Assembly: GCA_039189655.1 (NCBI GenBank)
Contig: JBCCYN010000001.1
Coordinates: forward strand, 42,887 to 106,886
Direction: 5' to 3'
Source of the DNA: Acuticoccus sp039189655
GTDB taxonomy: Bacteria; Pseudomonadota; Alphaproteobacteria; Rhizobiales; Amorphaceae
Length of the DNA stretch: 64,000 bases
Shown piece after piece: positions 34,168 to 43,335 of the stretch (position 1 is its first letter; each line of letters starts with the position of its first letter). Made by a program: the position numbers and the translations under genes. The notes under the pieces are model-generated. The model had not been told where the DNA came from and ran no database searches. It saw only the letters and a list, made by a program, of their open reading frames with translations.

Positions 34168-36009
34168 CTATGCCGCGCGCTCGGCCCGCTTGCGCTCGTG
34201 GGGATCGAGGTGGACCTTGCGGAGCCTGATGTTTTTGGGCGTCACCTCCACCAGCTCGAAATCGTTGATGTAGGAAAGTGCGCGCTCCAGCGACATTTTG
34301 ACGGGCGGGGTCAGCTTCACAGCATCGTCTTTGCCGGAGGCGCGCACGTTGGTGAGCTGCTTGCCCTTCATGACGTTGACTTCCAGGTCGCTGCCGCGGG
34401 TGTGCTCGCCGACGATCATCCCTCGATAAACCTTAACCCCCGGGTCGATGAACATGGGGCCGCGTTCTTCGAGGTTGAACATGGCATAGGCCACGGAATC
34501 GCCGTCGCTGTTGGAAATCAAAACGCCCGTGTGGCGGGACGGTATGGCGCCCTTGTGGGGCACATAGTCGTGAAAAACCCGGTTCATGATGCCGGTGCCG
34601 CGGGTGTCGGACAAAAGGTCGCCCTGGTAGCCGATGAGGCCACGTGTGGGTGCGTGCAAAATGATGCGCGTGCGGCCGGCCCCGGAAGGCTTCATTTCCA
34701 CCAGATCAGCTTTGCGCTCGGCCAGCTTTTGAATCACCGAGCCGGCAAACTCATCGTCCACATCGATGGTGACCTCCTCGATGGGTTCTAGGAGCGCGCC
34801 GTCCTCGCCCTTCTTCATCACCACCTGGGGCCGCGATACGCCGATCTCAAAACCCTCGCGCCGCATGGTCTCGATCAAGATACCGAGCTGCAGTTCGCCG
34901 CGGCCGGCCACCTCGAAAGCCTCACCGTTTTCCGTGTCGCGCACCTTCAGCGCCACGTTGCCCTCCGCCTCACGCATCAGCCGGGCGCGGATCACCCGGG
35001 ACTGCACCTTGTCGCCCTCGGTGCCGGCAAGGGGGCTGTCGTTGACCCGAAAGGTCATGGCAAGGGTCGGCGGATCGATGGGCTGGGCCGGGATCGGCTC
35101 TGAGGACGACAATGCCATGATGGTGTCGGCGACCGTGGCCTTTTGAAGGCCCGACAGCGCGATAATGTCGCCTGCCCTCCCCTCGTCAATGGCGCTGCGC
35201 TCAAGGCCGCGAAAGGCCAAGACCTTCGAAACGCGCCCCTGCTCGATGAGTTCGCCGGACCGGGAGAGGGCTTTTACGGTCTGGTTGGGTGCAACGGTGC
35301 CGGAAGTGGCCCGCCCAGTGAGGATACGGCCCAGGAACGGATCGGCCTCAATGGTGGTGGCGAGCATGCGAAACGGGCCTTCCTCCACCGGCGGCTGCGG
35401 CACATGCGCCACGATGAGGTCGAGGAGCGGACCCATGGATGGCGCGCCGCTCGGGGACGGCTCGGCGCTCATCCAACCCTGTTTTGCGCTGCCGTAGAGG
35501 ATGGGAAAATCGAGCTGCGCATCGTTGGCGCCGAGGGCATCGAAGAGCTCGAACACCTCGTCCACCACGGCCGCGTGCCGCTCTTCCGGCTTATCGATCT
35601 TGTTGATGGCCACGATGGGCCGCAGCCCCATGGAGAGCGCCTTGGCTACAACGAACTTGGTCTGCGGCATCGGCCCTTCGGCGGCATCCACAAGGACGAC
35701 GGCGCCGTCCACCATGTTGAGGATGCGCTCCACCTCGCCGCCGAAGTCTGCGTGCCCGGGCGTGTCGACGATGTTGATGCGCGTGGGCTGCGTTGCTTCG
35801 CTCTGCCACTCGACGCTCGTCACCTTCGCTAAAATTGTGATGCCGCGCTCTTTCTCGAGGTCGCCCGAATCCATCGCACGCTCGTCGACGCGCTGATTGT
35901 CGCGGACGGCGCCTGACTGTTTTAGGAGCACATCGATCAGCGTCGTCTTTCCGTGATCGACATGGGCGATGATGGCAACATTGCGCAACGCGCGCTTGCT
36001 TGCGGTCAT
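34168..36009 (-). CDS. typA: Ribosome-associated GTPase TypA/BipA
   Basis: 613-aa translational GTPase. G1 AHVDHGKTTL, effector region KERGITILAK, G3 DTPGHADFGGEVER and G4 NKIDKP are visible at the start, followed by EF-Tu domain 2, EF-G III/V-type domains and the BipA C-terminal domain (RGLIGYQGDLLSDTRG). It acts in ribosome assembly and stress responses. The frame is open for 34 codons upstream, but the ATG at 36009 immediately precedes the first strand, as in homologues. Confidence 0.94.
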   Translation of the reverse strand: MTASKRALRNVAIIAHVDHGKTTLIDVLLKQSGAVRDNQRVDERAMDSGDLEKERGITILAKVTSVEWQSEATQPTRINIVDTPGHADFGGEVERILNMVDGAVVLVDAAEGPMPQTKFVVAKALSMGLRPIVAINKIDKPEERHAAVVDEVFELFDALGANDAQLDFPILYGSAKQGWMSAEPSPSGAPSMGPLLDLIVAHVPQPPVEEGPFRMLATTIEADPFLGRILTGRATSGTVAPNQTVKALSRSGELIEQGRVSKVLAFRGLERSAIDEGRAGDIIALSGLQKATVADTIMALSSSEPIPAQPIDPPTLAMTFRVNDSPLAGTEGDKVQSRVIRARLMREAEGNVALKVRDTENGEAFEVAGRGELQLGILIETMRREGFEIGVSRPQVVMKKGEDGALLEPIEEVTIDVDDEFAGSVIQKLAERKADLVEMKPSGAGRTRIILHAPTRGLIGYQGDLLSDTRGTGIMNRVFHDYVPHKGAIPSRHTGVLISNSDGDSVAYAMFNLEERGPMFIDPGVKVYRGMIVGEHTRGSDLEVNVMKGKQLTNVRASGKDDAVKLTPPVKMSLERALSYINDFELVEVTPKNIRLRKVHLDPHERKRAERAA

Positions 36010-36256
36010 GGGCGGCACAGCTCTTTTTGGAACGCCTGTCCCCTGCCACGATTTGGACGAAAACGCCAACCCCCGTCGCTCACCCATGGCTCGACGACAA
36101 CGCTGCCTCATTGACGGCGATGGGTTCCATCTCTACGCACATCAGGGTCGAACGCGGCGCCATGGGCGTTGCACCGCGGACTCTTTCAGCGCGGCATGGA
36201 GACGGGCGCAAAACGAGGTGCGGCCAACGCTGCGGCAGATGCACGATCAGGCTCCG

Positions 36257-36673
36257 ATGGGCGATACAATGTCGTTGACAATGCGGTCTAGCGACGACCT
36301 ATCGGGCGTCGCCACTTCCGTTGCGTCCTTTGTGGCGGCGAACGACATCGGCAAAAGTACAGCTTACGCTCTCGACCTCATCTTGGAAGAACTCGTCACC
36401 AACATCGCAAAGCACGGCTCGGGCACCGAAGGCGCGACAATTTCCATCGCCCTGGAATTGGCGGACGGGATCGTCCACGGCACCGTTAAGGACAACGCCG
36501 CGCCGTTCGATCCTCTCAAGAACCCGCCACCAGACACCACCGCCCGCCTGGACGATCGCAAGATCGGTGGCCTTGGCGTTCATTTTGTGCGGACCCTCGT
36601 CGAAAATGTGTCCTACAGATGCCAGGCAGGTGAAAATGTCCTTTCGTTTGAACTTCGTATGAAAGAAGAATAG
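36257..36673 (+). CDS. RsbW-like ATP-binding anti-sigma regulator (GHKL)
   Basis: 138-aa HATPase_c protein of the anti-sigma/serine kinase type. N-box LDLILEELVTNIAKHG, G1-like DNAAPFDP and G2 GLGVHFVRTLV are present, without a histidine-kinase dimerisation domain. It would bind or phosphorylate a STAS antagonist, the next gene, three bases downstream. The start is uncertain: candidate ATGs at 36257 and 36269; I chose 36257, with AGG upstream. The 247 bases between this and the divergent typA contain nothing I can assign. Confidence 0.82.
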   Translation: MGDTMSLTMRSSDDLSGVATSVASFVAANDIGKSTAYALDLILEELVTNIAKHGSGTEGATISIALELADGIVHGTVKDNAAPFDPLKNPPPDTTARLDDRKIGGLGVHFVRTLVENVSYRCQAGENVLSFELRMKEE

Positions 36674-36676
36674 CCC

Positions 36677-37030
36677 GTGCCGAGCTTAGCCATTGACCAG
36701 AGCATCGTTGGTGACGTGACCGTGCTGGCTCCAGCAGGACGCGTCGACACGGCGACAGCAAAGGAATTTGAGACCGCTGCGCTGGGCAGGATTGAAGCCG
36801 GCGCCAGCGCGATGGTGTTCGACTTTGATGGCCTGAAATATATCTCAAGCGCCGGGCTACGCGTCGTGCTTCTCACCGGCAAGCGGGCCAAGGCAGCCGG
36901 TGGCGTTCTCGTCTTGTGCAATATGAACGAGTCCATCCGAGACGTCTTTGAAATTTCGGGGTTTTTGTCGTTGTTTGCAGTGGAAGATAGCCGCGGGGCA
37001 GCGGTCGCCAAAGCAGCGGAAACTGCCTGA
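36677..37030 (+). CDS. STAS-domain anti-sigma factor antagonist
   Basis: 117-aa SpoIIAA/RsbV-like protein. The conserved loop FDFDGLKYISSAGLRVVL contains the Ser pair that RsbW-type kinases phosphorylate. The GTG start is three bases after the upstream gene's stop. Together the two form a partner-switch module; no sigma factor, phosphatase or receptor is adjacent, so the target is unknown. Confidence 0.9.
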   Translation: MPSLAIDQSIVGDVTVLAPAGRVDTATAKEFETAALGRIEAGASAMVFDFDGLKYISSAGLRVVLLTGKRAKAAGGVLVLCNMNESIRDVFEISGFLSLFAVEDSRGAAVAKAAETA

Positions 37031-37197
37031 TCTGGCGATTTTTAACGTTGTCCGCCGACGGATCGTCCCGCCGGCCCGGCGCGCGCGGGGAATTTTCCGT
37101 TCGTTCCTCGCCAAGCCTGTTAAATCGTGAAGGAAGGTCGCTCGCGCAGTACTCCCGTTGTGGTAGGGTCCTGCCGCAATGCGGAGACAGGACGGCG

Positions 37198-38493
37198 ATG
37201 ACTAGTTTGTTGGTAGGAGCGCCTCGGACAACACGGCAGGTATTGCGCCTGGGTAGGGCGCGCCCATCAGCGCTCGCTCTCACCCTCGCCCCAGCCTTCG
37301 CCGCAGGAATGACGATCTTCCTCACGGTTGGCGCCCTTGCCCAATCCACCGCGCCGGGCGCCCCGCCACCTGCGGTGATCGTCGCGCCGGTGGAAGAGCG
37401 AGAGGTCAGCCAGCAAGATGACTTCACCGGCCGCATTCAGGCCATCCAATCGGTGGACATCCAGCCTCGGGTGGAAGGATATCTTGAAACGGTGAATTTC
37501 GCCGAGGGCAGCGACGTCGAAAAGGGCGACTTGTTGTTCCAGATCGACAAGAGGCCCTACGAAGCGAGCCTTGCCCAGGCACAGGCCCAGCTCGCGTCCG
37601 CCAACGGGACGGTGGCAAAGTCCCAGGCTGCGCTGAACAACTCGGAAGTCATTCTCGCCCGCCAGCAGACTCTTTTGCAGCGCGATACCGTCTCCCAGGC
37701 CGTGGTGGATGACGCCACCACCCAGCGCGATGAGGCGGCGGCCGACCTCCAGTCTGCCCAGGCGCAGGTGGAGGAGGCGAAGGCGAACGTGCAATCCGCC
37801 CAGCTCAATTTGTCCTATACGACGATCGTTTCTCCCATAGACGGTCGGATCGGGCCCGCCATCGTGACCGCCGGGAACCTCGTTTCCAGCGCGAGCGGAA
37901 CCATGGCAACGGTTGTGCAGCTTGATCCCATCCGCGTCGCTTTCTCGGTCCCTGACATCCTTTATACCAACCTCGTCCAACAAGCCGGGGAGGTGCATGC
38001 AGGCCGGGCGAAAGAGTTGTTCAGTCCGCAGCTGCAGCTCCCGAACGGGAAAATTTACGACCAGGAGGGCGAGATCGCCTTTTCGGGTAACGTGATCGAC
38101 CAGTCCACCGGAACGATCACCGTTTACGCGGACTTTCCGAACCCCTCATCGGTGCTGCTTCCAGGCTCCTTCGTGGTGGTGACGGTGCAGGAGAGCGCCA
38201 AGACGAGGCGGCCGGTCATCGGCGCGTCGGCGGTAATCCAGGACAAGGATGGGGCCTACGTTTTCGTGGTCGATAACGACGACACCGCCCAGGTCCGGCG
38301 CATTACCATCGCCTCACGCTCCAACAATGACGTGGTGGTGTCCGACGGGCTCAGCCAGGGCGAGACGGTAATCGTCCAGGGGGTCCAAAAGGTCCGGCCG
38401 GGCCAGAAGGTGACGCCCACCACGGCCCAAACCGCCGCTGCCACGAGTACCACTGCACAAACCGGCCAAACCGCCCCAACCCAGCAAAACTAA
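37198..38493 (+). CDS. RND efflux periplasmic adaptor (membrane fusion protein) 2
   Basis: 431-aa AcrA/MexA-type adaptor. Signal region at residues 20-50 ends near ALAQS, then lipoyl half VEGYLETVNFAEGSDVEKGDLLFQID, a long coiled hairpin rich in AQAQL and SAQAQVEEAKANV repeats, second lipoyl half YTTIVSPIDGRIGPAIVTAGNLV, and a Thr/Gln-rich C-terminal tail. The ATG at 37198 follows GGAGACAGGA. It lies four bases upstream of pump 2 and forms an operon with it. Confidence 0.9.
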   Translation: MTSLLVGAPRTTRQVLRLGRARPSALALTLAPAFAAGMTIFLTVGALAQSTAPGAPPPAVIVAPVEEREVSQQDDFTGRIQAIQSVDIQPRVEGYLETVNFAEGSDVEKGDLLFQIDKRPYEASLAQAQAQLASANGTVAKSQAALNNSEVILARQQTLLQRDTVSQAVVDDATTQRDEAAADLQSAQAQVEEAKANVQSAQLNLSYTTIVSPIDGRIGPAIVTAGNLVSSASGTMATVVQLDPIRVAFSVPDILYTNLVQQAGEVHAGRAKELFSPQLQLPNGKIYDQEGEIAFSGNVIDQSTGTITVYADFPNPSSVLLPGSFVVVTVQESAKTRRPVIGASAVIQDKDGAYVFVVDNDDTAQVRRITIASRSNNDVVVSDGLSQGETVIVQGVQKVRPGQKVTPTTAQTAAATSTTAQTGQTAPTQQN

Positions 38494-38497
38494 TCCG

Positions 38498-41400
38498 ATG
38501 ATCTCCGAGCTATGCGTCCGCCGACCGCGCTTTGCGGGCGTTATTTCGCTGGTGATCACCATCGCCGGGCTCTTGTGCATCTACATCATCCCGGTCGCCC
38601 AGTACCCCAACATCACGCCGCCCGTGGTGACCGTTACGGCAAGCTATCCGGGCGCTGACGCCATCACCATCGCCACAACGGTGGGCGCCCCCATCGAAGA
38701 GCAGGTGAACGGCGTCAAGGACATGATCTACATGGCCGCGACGACGTCGGCCGCGGGGACCTACTCCCTTTCGGTCACGTTCAAGGTGGGTACTGACCCG
38801 GACATCGCGCAGGTCAACACCCAAAACCGCGTTTCCCAAGCCGAGGCGCTACTCCCCCAGGAGGTGCGTGAACTCGGGATTATCGTGCAGACCGCGTCGA
38901 CGGACATTTTGGGCGTCGTGAACATCTTTTCGCCCGAAGAAACCTACGATCCGGTCTTCATCTCCAACTACAGCACCATCAACGTTCGCGACCGCCTCGC
39001 CCGGGTGGACGGGATGGGCGATGCCCAGCTCCTGGGCGCACTCAACTATTCTATGCGGGTCTGGATCGATCCGGTGAAACTGACCGGGCTCAACATGTCG
39101 CCGGCCCAGGTGGTCCAAGCGATCCAGGAGCAGAACGTCCAGGCTTCGCTGGGCTCCATCGGCGGCCCCCCTGCCCTGGATAATCAAGTCCAGCAATTCA
39201 CTATCCTCACCCAGGGACAGCTCAGTCAGCCCGAACAGTTTGAAAACATCATCGTGGCCACCGGCGACGATGGAGCCATCGTGCGCGTTCGCGACATTGC
39301 GCGGGTGGAGTTGGGCGCGGAAACCTATTCCACCATCTCGCGGCTCAACAACAAACCGGCCGCCTCGGTCGCCCTCTACCAGGCCCCCGGAGCCAATGCG
39401 CTCGATGTGATGTCCAAGGTGCGCGAAGAGCTGGCCGACATCCAAAATCGATTACCCGAAGACCTCAAGGCAGAGCTGATCTACGACGCCACGCTCTTTG
39501 TGAGCGCGTCCATCGAAGAGATCATCATCACGCTGGGCATCACTTCGGTGATCGTGCTCATCGTGGTGTTTGTGTTCCTCGGAAACTTGCGCGCCACGAT
39601 CATTCCAGCGGCGACGATACCGGTCTGTCTGATTGGCGTCTTTGCCGTCCTGCTCGCCCTCGGATTTACCGCCAACACGGTGACCTTGTTCGCCATCGTG
39701 CTTGCCATCGGGATTGTGGTGGATGACGCCATTGTCGTGGTGGAGAACGTCTTTCGCGTGATGGAAGAGGACGGCACGGACCAGCGCACGGCGACCATCA
39801 AGTCGATGCACCAGGTTCAGGGCCCGATCATCTCCACCACATTGGTGCTGTTTGCCGTGTTCGGTCCGGTGGCGTTTTTCCCGGGCATTACCGGTGAGCT
39901 TTTCCGCCAATTCGCCGTCACCATCAGCGCAGCGGTCTTCATCTCCTCCATCAACGCGTTGACCCTCTCCCCAGCCCTTTGCGCGCTCATGCTCCGGCCG
40001 GCGAGCGGGAAAAAGCGCGGTCCCCTTGCCTGGTTCGATGCCGGTCTGAACAAGGTGCGTGACGGCTACGTGGGTGTGGTGAGCATATTTGCGCGCCGCT
40101 CGCTTTTTGCAGGACTTGCGGTGGTGGCGGCGGTGGCGGGCTCGGTCTTCTTTCTTGGAAAGTTGCCGCCTGGCTTTCTGCCCAATGAGGATCAGGGCGT
40201 CCTCTTCGTGGACGTGACACTTCCCAGCGGGGCTGCGCTTCCTCGCACCGAAGCGGTCCTTGCCGAAGCCACCGAGAAAATCGCTCAACTCCCCGGCGTT
40301 GCCAACATCGTTTCAGTGTCGGGCTATAGTCTTCTCACCACCGCGGCGTCATCGGGATCGGGGCTCATGGTGGTGGTGCTCGACCCCTGGTCGGAGCGCA
40401 CTTCGCCCGACACACAGCTCCTGCCCATCTACCACGCCACCAACGCAGCGCTTAGCCAGATCCCCGAGGCCAATATCCTTGCCTTCCCGCCACCGCCCAT
40501 TCCGGGTCTTGGCAATGCGGCCGGCTTTGACTACCGCCTCCAGGCCCTTGCGGGGCAGGGCCCAGAAGAACTCGCCGAGGTCACAAAAGCGGTGGTTGTG
40601 GCGGCCAACCAGAGCCCCAGCGTCGGGTTCGTCTATTCGAATTTTACCGCCGACACGCCCCAACTTTATCTCGATATTGACCGGGCTAAGGCAGAGAACC
40701 TCGAAGTTCCCATCGCCAACATTTACGCCGTTCTCCAAGCCGAAACCGGCTCCACCTACGTCAACAACTTTACCTACCAAGACCGCATCTACCAGGTGAA
40801 CGTCCAGGCAGATGCCACGTTCCGGTCGGCGATCTCGGACCTTAACCGGGTCTACGTGCAATCGAACACCGGGGCGATGGTGCCCCTGCGCACCCTTGCA
40901 AGCATCGAGTACCGGCTCGGCCCCAACCTCGCATTCCGCTACGATCAGTTTCCCGCTTCACCGCTCACTGGCGGAGCGGGGCCAGGCACATCTCTCGGCG
41001 AAGCGATGCAAGCCATGGAAGAGATCTCCCAAAACACCCTCCCCGATGGTTACGGGTACTCTTGGTCAGGCACGTCGTATCAGCAGCAAGCTCAAAGTGG
41101 AAACCTTGGGTTCTTACTGGGGCTTTCTATTTTGTTCGGTTATCTATTCTTGGTGGGGCTCTACGAGAGCTGGATGAATCCGTTCGCCGTGCTCGCGTCG
41201 GTCTCCATCGCGCTGTTGGGTGCCATTGCGATTTTCGTCGTGCTTCGCATGCCCAACACAGAGATCACTAACAACGTTTTTAACAATCATCTTTACTTCC
41301 AGATTGGCCTCATCTTGCTGGTCGGCCTGGCGGCGAAAAATGCAATTTTGATCGTTGAGTTTGCCAAAGAGCAGCGTCAGGCCGGAAGCACCCGGTACGA

Positions 41401-41686
41401 GGCAGCGCGGGCCGCCGCCCACATGCGTTTTCGTGCTGTGCTCATGACCGCAACAGCCTTTATCCTCGGGGTGGTCCCCTTGGTGACTGCCACCGGTGCG
41501 GGGGCCGCAGCCAGGGTTTCGCTCGGCTACACAGTCCTCGGCGGCATGGCAGCAGCCACATTTGTCGGCATTTTGTTTATTCCCGGCCTTTACGTCCTCT
41601 TCCAGTGGATCGGCGACAAGGTAGGCGGAACGCCCGATGTTCCCCGATCCGGGAGCCCGACCGCGGAACCCGTCGCAGCGGAGTGA
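38498..41686 (+). CDS. RND multidrug efflux transporter, inner-membrane pump 2 (AcrB-like HAE1)
   Basis: 1062-aa proton-driven pump. Classical HAE1 features are intact: TM4 AIGIVVDDAIVVVEN with both relay Asp residues, TM10 VGLAAKNAILIVEFA with the relay Lys, and NQVQQFTILTQGQL-type porter domains. It probably expels hydrophobic drugs or toxins through a TolC-like channel encoded elsewhere. It is preceded by its adaptor, with the RsbW/STAS pair further upstream on the same strand. Confidence 0.94.
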   Translation: MISELCVRRPRFAGVISLVITIAGLLCIYIIPVAQYPNITPPVVTVTASYPGADAITIATTVGAPIEEQVNGVKDMIYMAATTSAAGTYSLSVTFKVGTDPDIAQVNTQNRVSQAEALLPQEVRELGIIVQTASTDILGVVNIFSPEETYDPVFISNYSTINVRDRLARVDGMGDAQLLGALNYSMRVWIDPVKLTGLNMSPAQVVQAIQEQNVQASLGSIGGPPALDNQVQQFTILTQGQLSQPEQFENIIVATGDDGAIVRVRDIARVELGAETYSTISRLNNKPAASVALYQAPGANALDVMSKVREELADIQNRLPEDLKAELIYDATLFVSASIEEIIITLGITSVIVLIVVFVFLGNLRATIIPAATIPVCLIGVFAVLLALGFTANTVTLFAIVLAIGIVVDDAIVVVENVFRVMEEDGTDQRTATIKSMHQVQGPIISTTLVLFAVFGPVAFFPGITGELFRQFAVTISAAVFISSINALTLSPALCALMLRPASGKKRGPLAWFDAGLNKVRDGYVGVVSIFARRSLFAGLAVVAAVAGSVFFLGKLPPGFLPNEDQGVLFVDVTLPSGAALPRTEAVLAEATEKIAQLPGVANIVSVSGYSLLTTAASSGSGLMVVVLDPWSERTSPDTQLLPIYHATNAALSQIPEANILAFPPPPIPGLGNAAGFDYRLQALAGQGPEELAEVTKAVVVAANQSPSVGFVYSNFTADTPQLYLDIDRAKAENLEVPIANIYAVLQAETGSTYVNNFTYQDRIYQVNVQADATFRSAISDLNRVYVQSNTGAMVPLRTLASIEYRLGPNLAFRYDQFPASPLTGGAGPGTSLGEAMQAMEEISQNTLPDGYGYSWSGTSYQQQAQSGNLGFLLGLSILFGYLFLVGLYESWMNPFAVLASVSIALLGAIAIFVVLRMPNTEITNNVFNNHLYFQIGLILLVGLAAKNAILIVEFAKEQRQAGSTRYEAARAAAHMRFRAVLMTATAFILGVVPLVTATGAGAAARVSLGYTVLGGMAAATFVGILFIPGLYVLFQWIGDKVGGTPDVPRSGSPTAEPVAAE

Positions 41687-41909
41687 ATCGTTTTACACAC
41701 TTTCGTTGACAAGACCCCCTAGGCCGCGCGAACAATTGTCCAACGCCGTTGTGCGACAAAACGGCAAATGAGAACCGATGAGCCGGCAGACTGGCCGGAC
41801 GTCTGGGGTAGGATATGAACGTTGGCAGTCCTCGCGCCGATCGCCCTCGCGCCTGCGGCTCAATTGCGTCTGCGCCCACGCCAACACGCTTCCAAGGAGA
41901 AAATGGAAC

Positions 41910-43274
41910 ATGACGAAGTTGAAGACGCGCGCCCGTGCGACCGTCTCGCGCGGCGTGATTGCTGGGGTTGCGCTTGCCGTCCTGATGGGCGGTGCGAGTG
42001 CCGAAACGATCCGCTACTGGACCACCGAAGAGCAGCCTGAGCGCCTTGCGATCCAGCAAGCCATGGCGAAGGCTTTTGAAGAAAAGACCGGCCACACCGT
42101 AGACGTGATCCCTGTTTCAGAATCAGAGCTTGGCACACGCGCCACCGCGGCCTTCGCTGCCGGCGATCTGCCTGACGTCATCTACCACACCCTTCAATAT
42201 GTCCTGCCGTGGGCCGAAGATGGCGTGCTTGACGCGGAGACCAACGACGAAATCGTCGAGGAGCTCGGCCGCGGTACGTTCGCGGAAGGGGCCATCTCCA
42301 TGGCCGATTTCGATGGTCTCACCGCCGCAGTGCCGGTGGATGGGTGGACGCAGATGATCGTCTACCGAAAGGACCTTTTTGACGAAGCGGGCCTTGAAGC
42401 GCCCGATTCCTACGACAAGGTCGTTGCCGCGCTCGAAAAACTCCACAATCCCCCCGAACTTTATGGGTTCGTCGCCGCCACGAAGGTGGACGAGAACTTC
42501 ATGAGCCAGGTGCTGGAACACGTGTTCCTTGCCAATGGCGTTACACCAGTGGACGAGAACGGATTTGCGCCGCTCGATGAGAAGGCGACCACTGAGGTTT
42601 TGGAATTTTACAAGGCCATCGCCGATGCGTCGCCGCCGGGCGATCTCTACTGGCAGCAGTCTCGCGAACTCTACTTCGCCGGCAAGGCCGCGATGATCAT
42701 TTGGTCTCCGTTCATCCTCGATGAGATGGCCGGATTGCGCGACGCGGCACCGGTCACCATCAACGATGATCCCACCAGCCGCGAACTGGCCAACAAAACT
42801 GGCGTTGTCACGAGCTTTGCCGGACCGTCGAATCCTGACGGCGCCGCGTGGGGTGATGTTCGTTATCTCGGCGTGACAATGGACGCCAATACAGATGTCG
42901 CCAAAGAATTCGTCCTCTTTTCCTTAGATGACGGCTACGAATCGACGCTTTCAATCGCACCTGAGGGTAAATTCCCGGTTCGTCGCGGAAACAGCGAAGA
43001 CGGTGAAAAGTTCATCAAAGCCTGGCGCGGCTTGCCCGTGGGCGTCGATCGCAAGGCGCCTCTCACGGAACTTTACGATGAGGCGACCATCAACACGATC
43101 GTGAGCGGCCTCGATTCTGCTGCCCGTTGGGGTGTTGAAGAAGGTCAGCTCTCCCTCGCCTCTAAGATGATCAACAGTCAGGAAATCAATCGACTGGTTC
43201 GCCAGTACTTGGATGGTGAGCGGGACGCCCAGGCGACCGTCGCCGCCATGAACGACGCCCTTTCCAAGATCTGA
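41910..43274 (+). CDS. CUT1-type sugar ABC transporter substrate-binding protein
   Basis: 454-aa periplasmic binding protein of the MalE/UgpB family. Signal peptide to about residue 32 (ending GGASA), then RYWTTEEQPERLAIQQAM, AFAAGDLPDVIYH, VDGWTQMIVYRKDLFDEAGL and AMIIWSPF, normal for the family. The ATG at 41910 follows AAGGAG. First gene of a five-gene operon with two permeases, a GH63-type glycosidase and an ATPase, suggesting a glycosylated solute as ligand. Confidence 0.9.
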   Translation: MTKLKTRARATVSRGVIAGVALAVLMGGASAETIRYWTTEEQPERLAIQQAMAKAFEEKTGHTVDVIPVSESELGTRATAAFAAGDLPDVIYHTLQYVLPWAEDGVLDAETNDEIVEELGRGTFAEGAISMADFDGLTAAVPVDGWTQMIVYRKDLFDEAGLEAPDSYDKVVAALEKLHNPPELYGFVAATKVDENFMSQVLEHVFLANGVTPVDENGFAPLDEKATTEVLEFYKAIADASPPGDLYWQQSRELYFAGKAAMIIWSPFILDEMAGLRDAAPVTINDDPTSRELANKTGVVTSFAGPSNPDGAAWGDVRYLGVTMDANTDVAKEFVLFSLDDGYESTLSIAPEGKFPVRRGNSEDGEKFIKAWRGLPVGVDRKAPLTELYDEATINTIVSGLDSAARWGVEEGQLSLASKMINSQEINRLVRQYLDGERDAQATVAAMNDALSKI

Positions 43275-43282
43275 CCCTCAAG

Positions 43283-43309
43283 CGCCGGCGAACCGAATTC
43301 GCCGGCGCA
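43283..43309 (+). promoter_or_regulatory. Intercistronic hairpin after the sugar-binding-protein gene
   Basis: Perfect 11-bp stem GCGCCGGCGAA / TTCGCCGGCGC with a CCGAA loop, eight bases after the stop. An outer CTCAA / TTGAG pair (43278 and 43316) could close it further. There is no U-tract. It is likely an mRNA 3'-end protector or attenuator lowering permease expression. Confidence 0.6.
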
Positions 43310-43335
43310 AACCTTTGAGCTGAAGGGAGGCGGAT

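Noticed and set aside
36010..36256. N-terminal extension of the RsbW-like frame back to 35969
   Set aside because: The extra 96 codons overlap typA, contain no GHKL homology and are rich in Arg/His typical of a non-coding frame.
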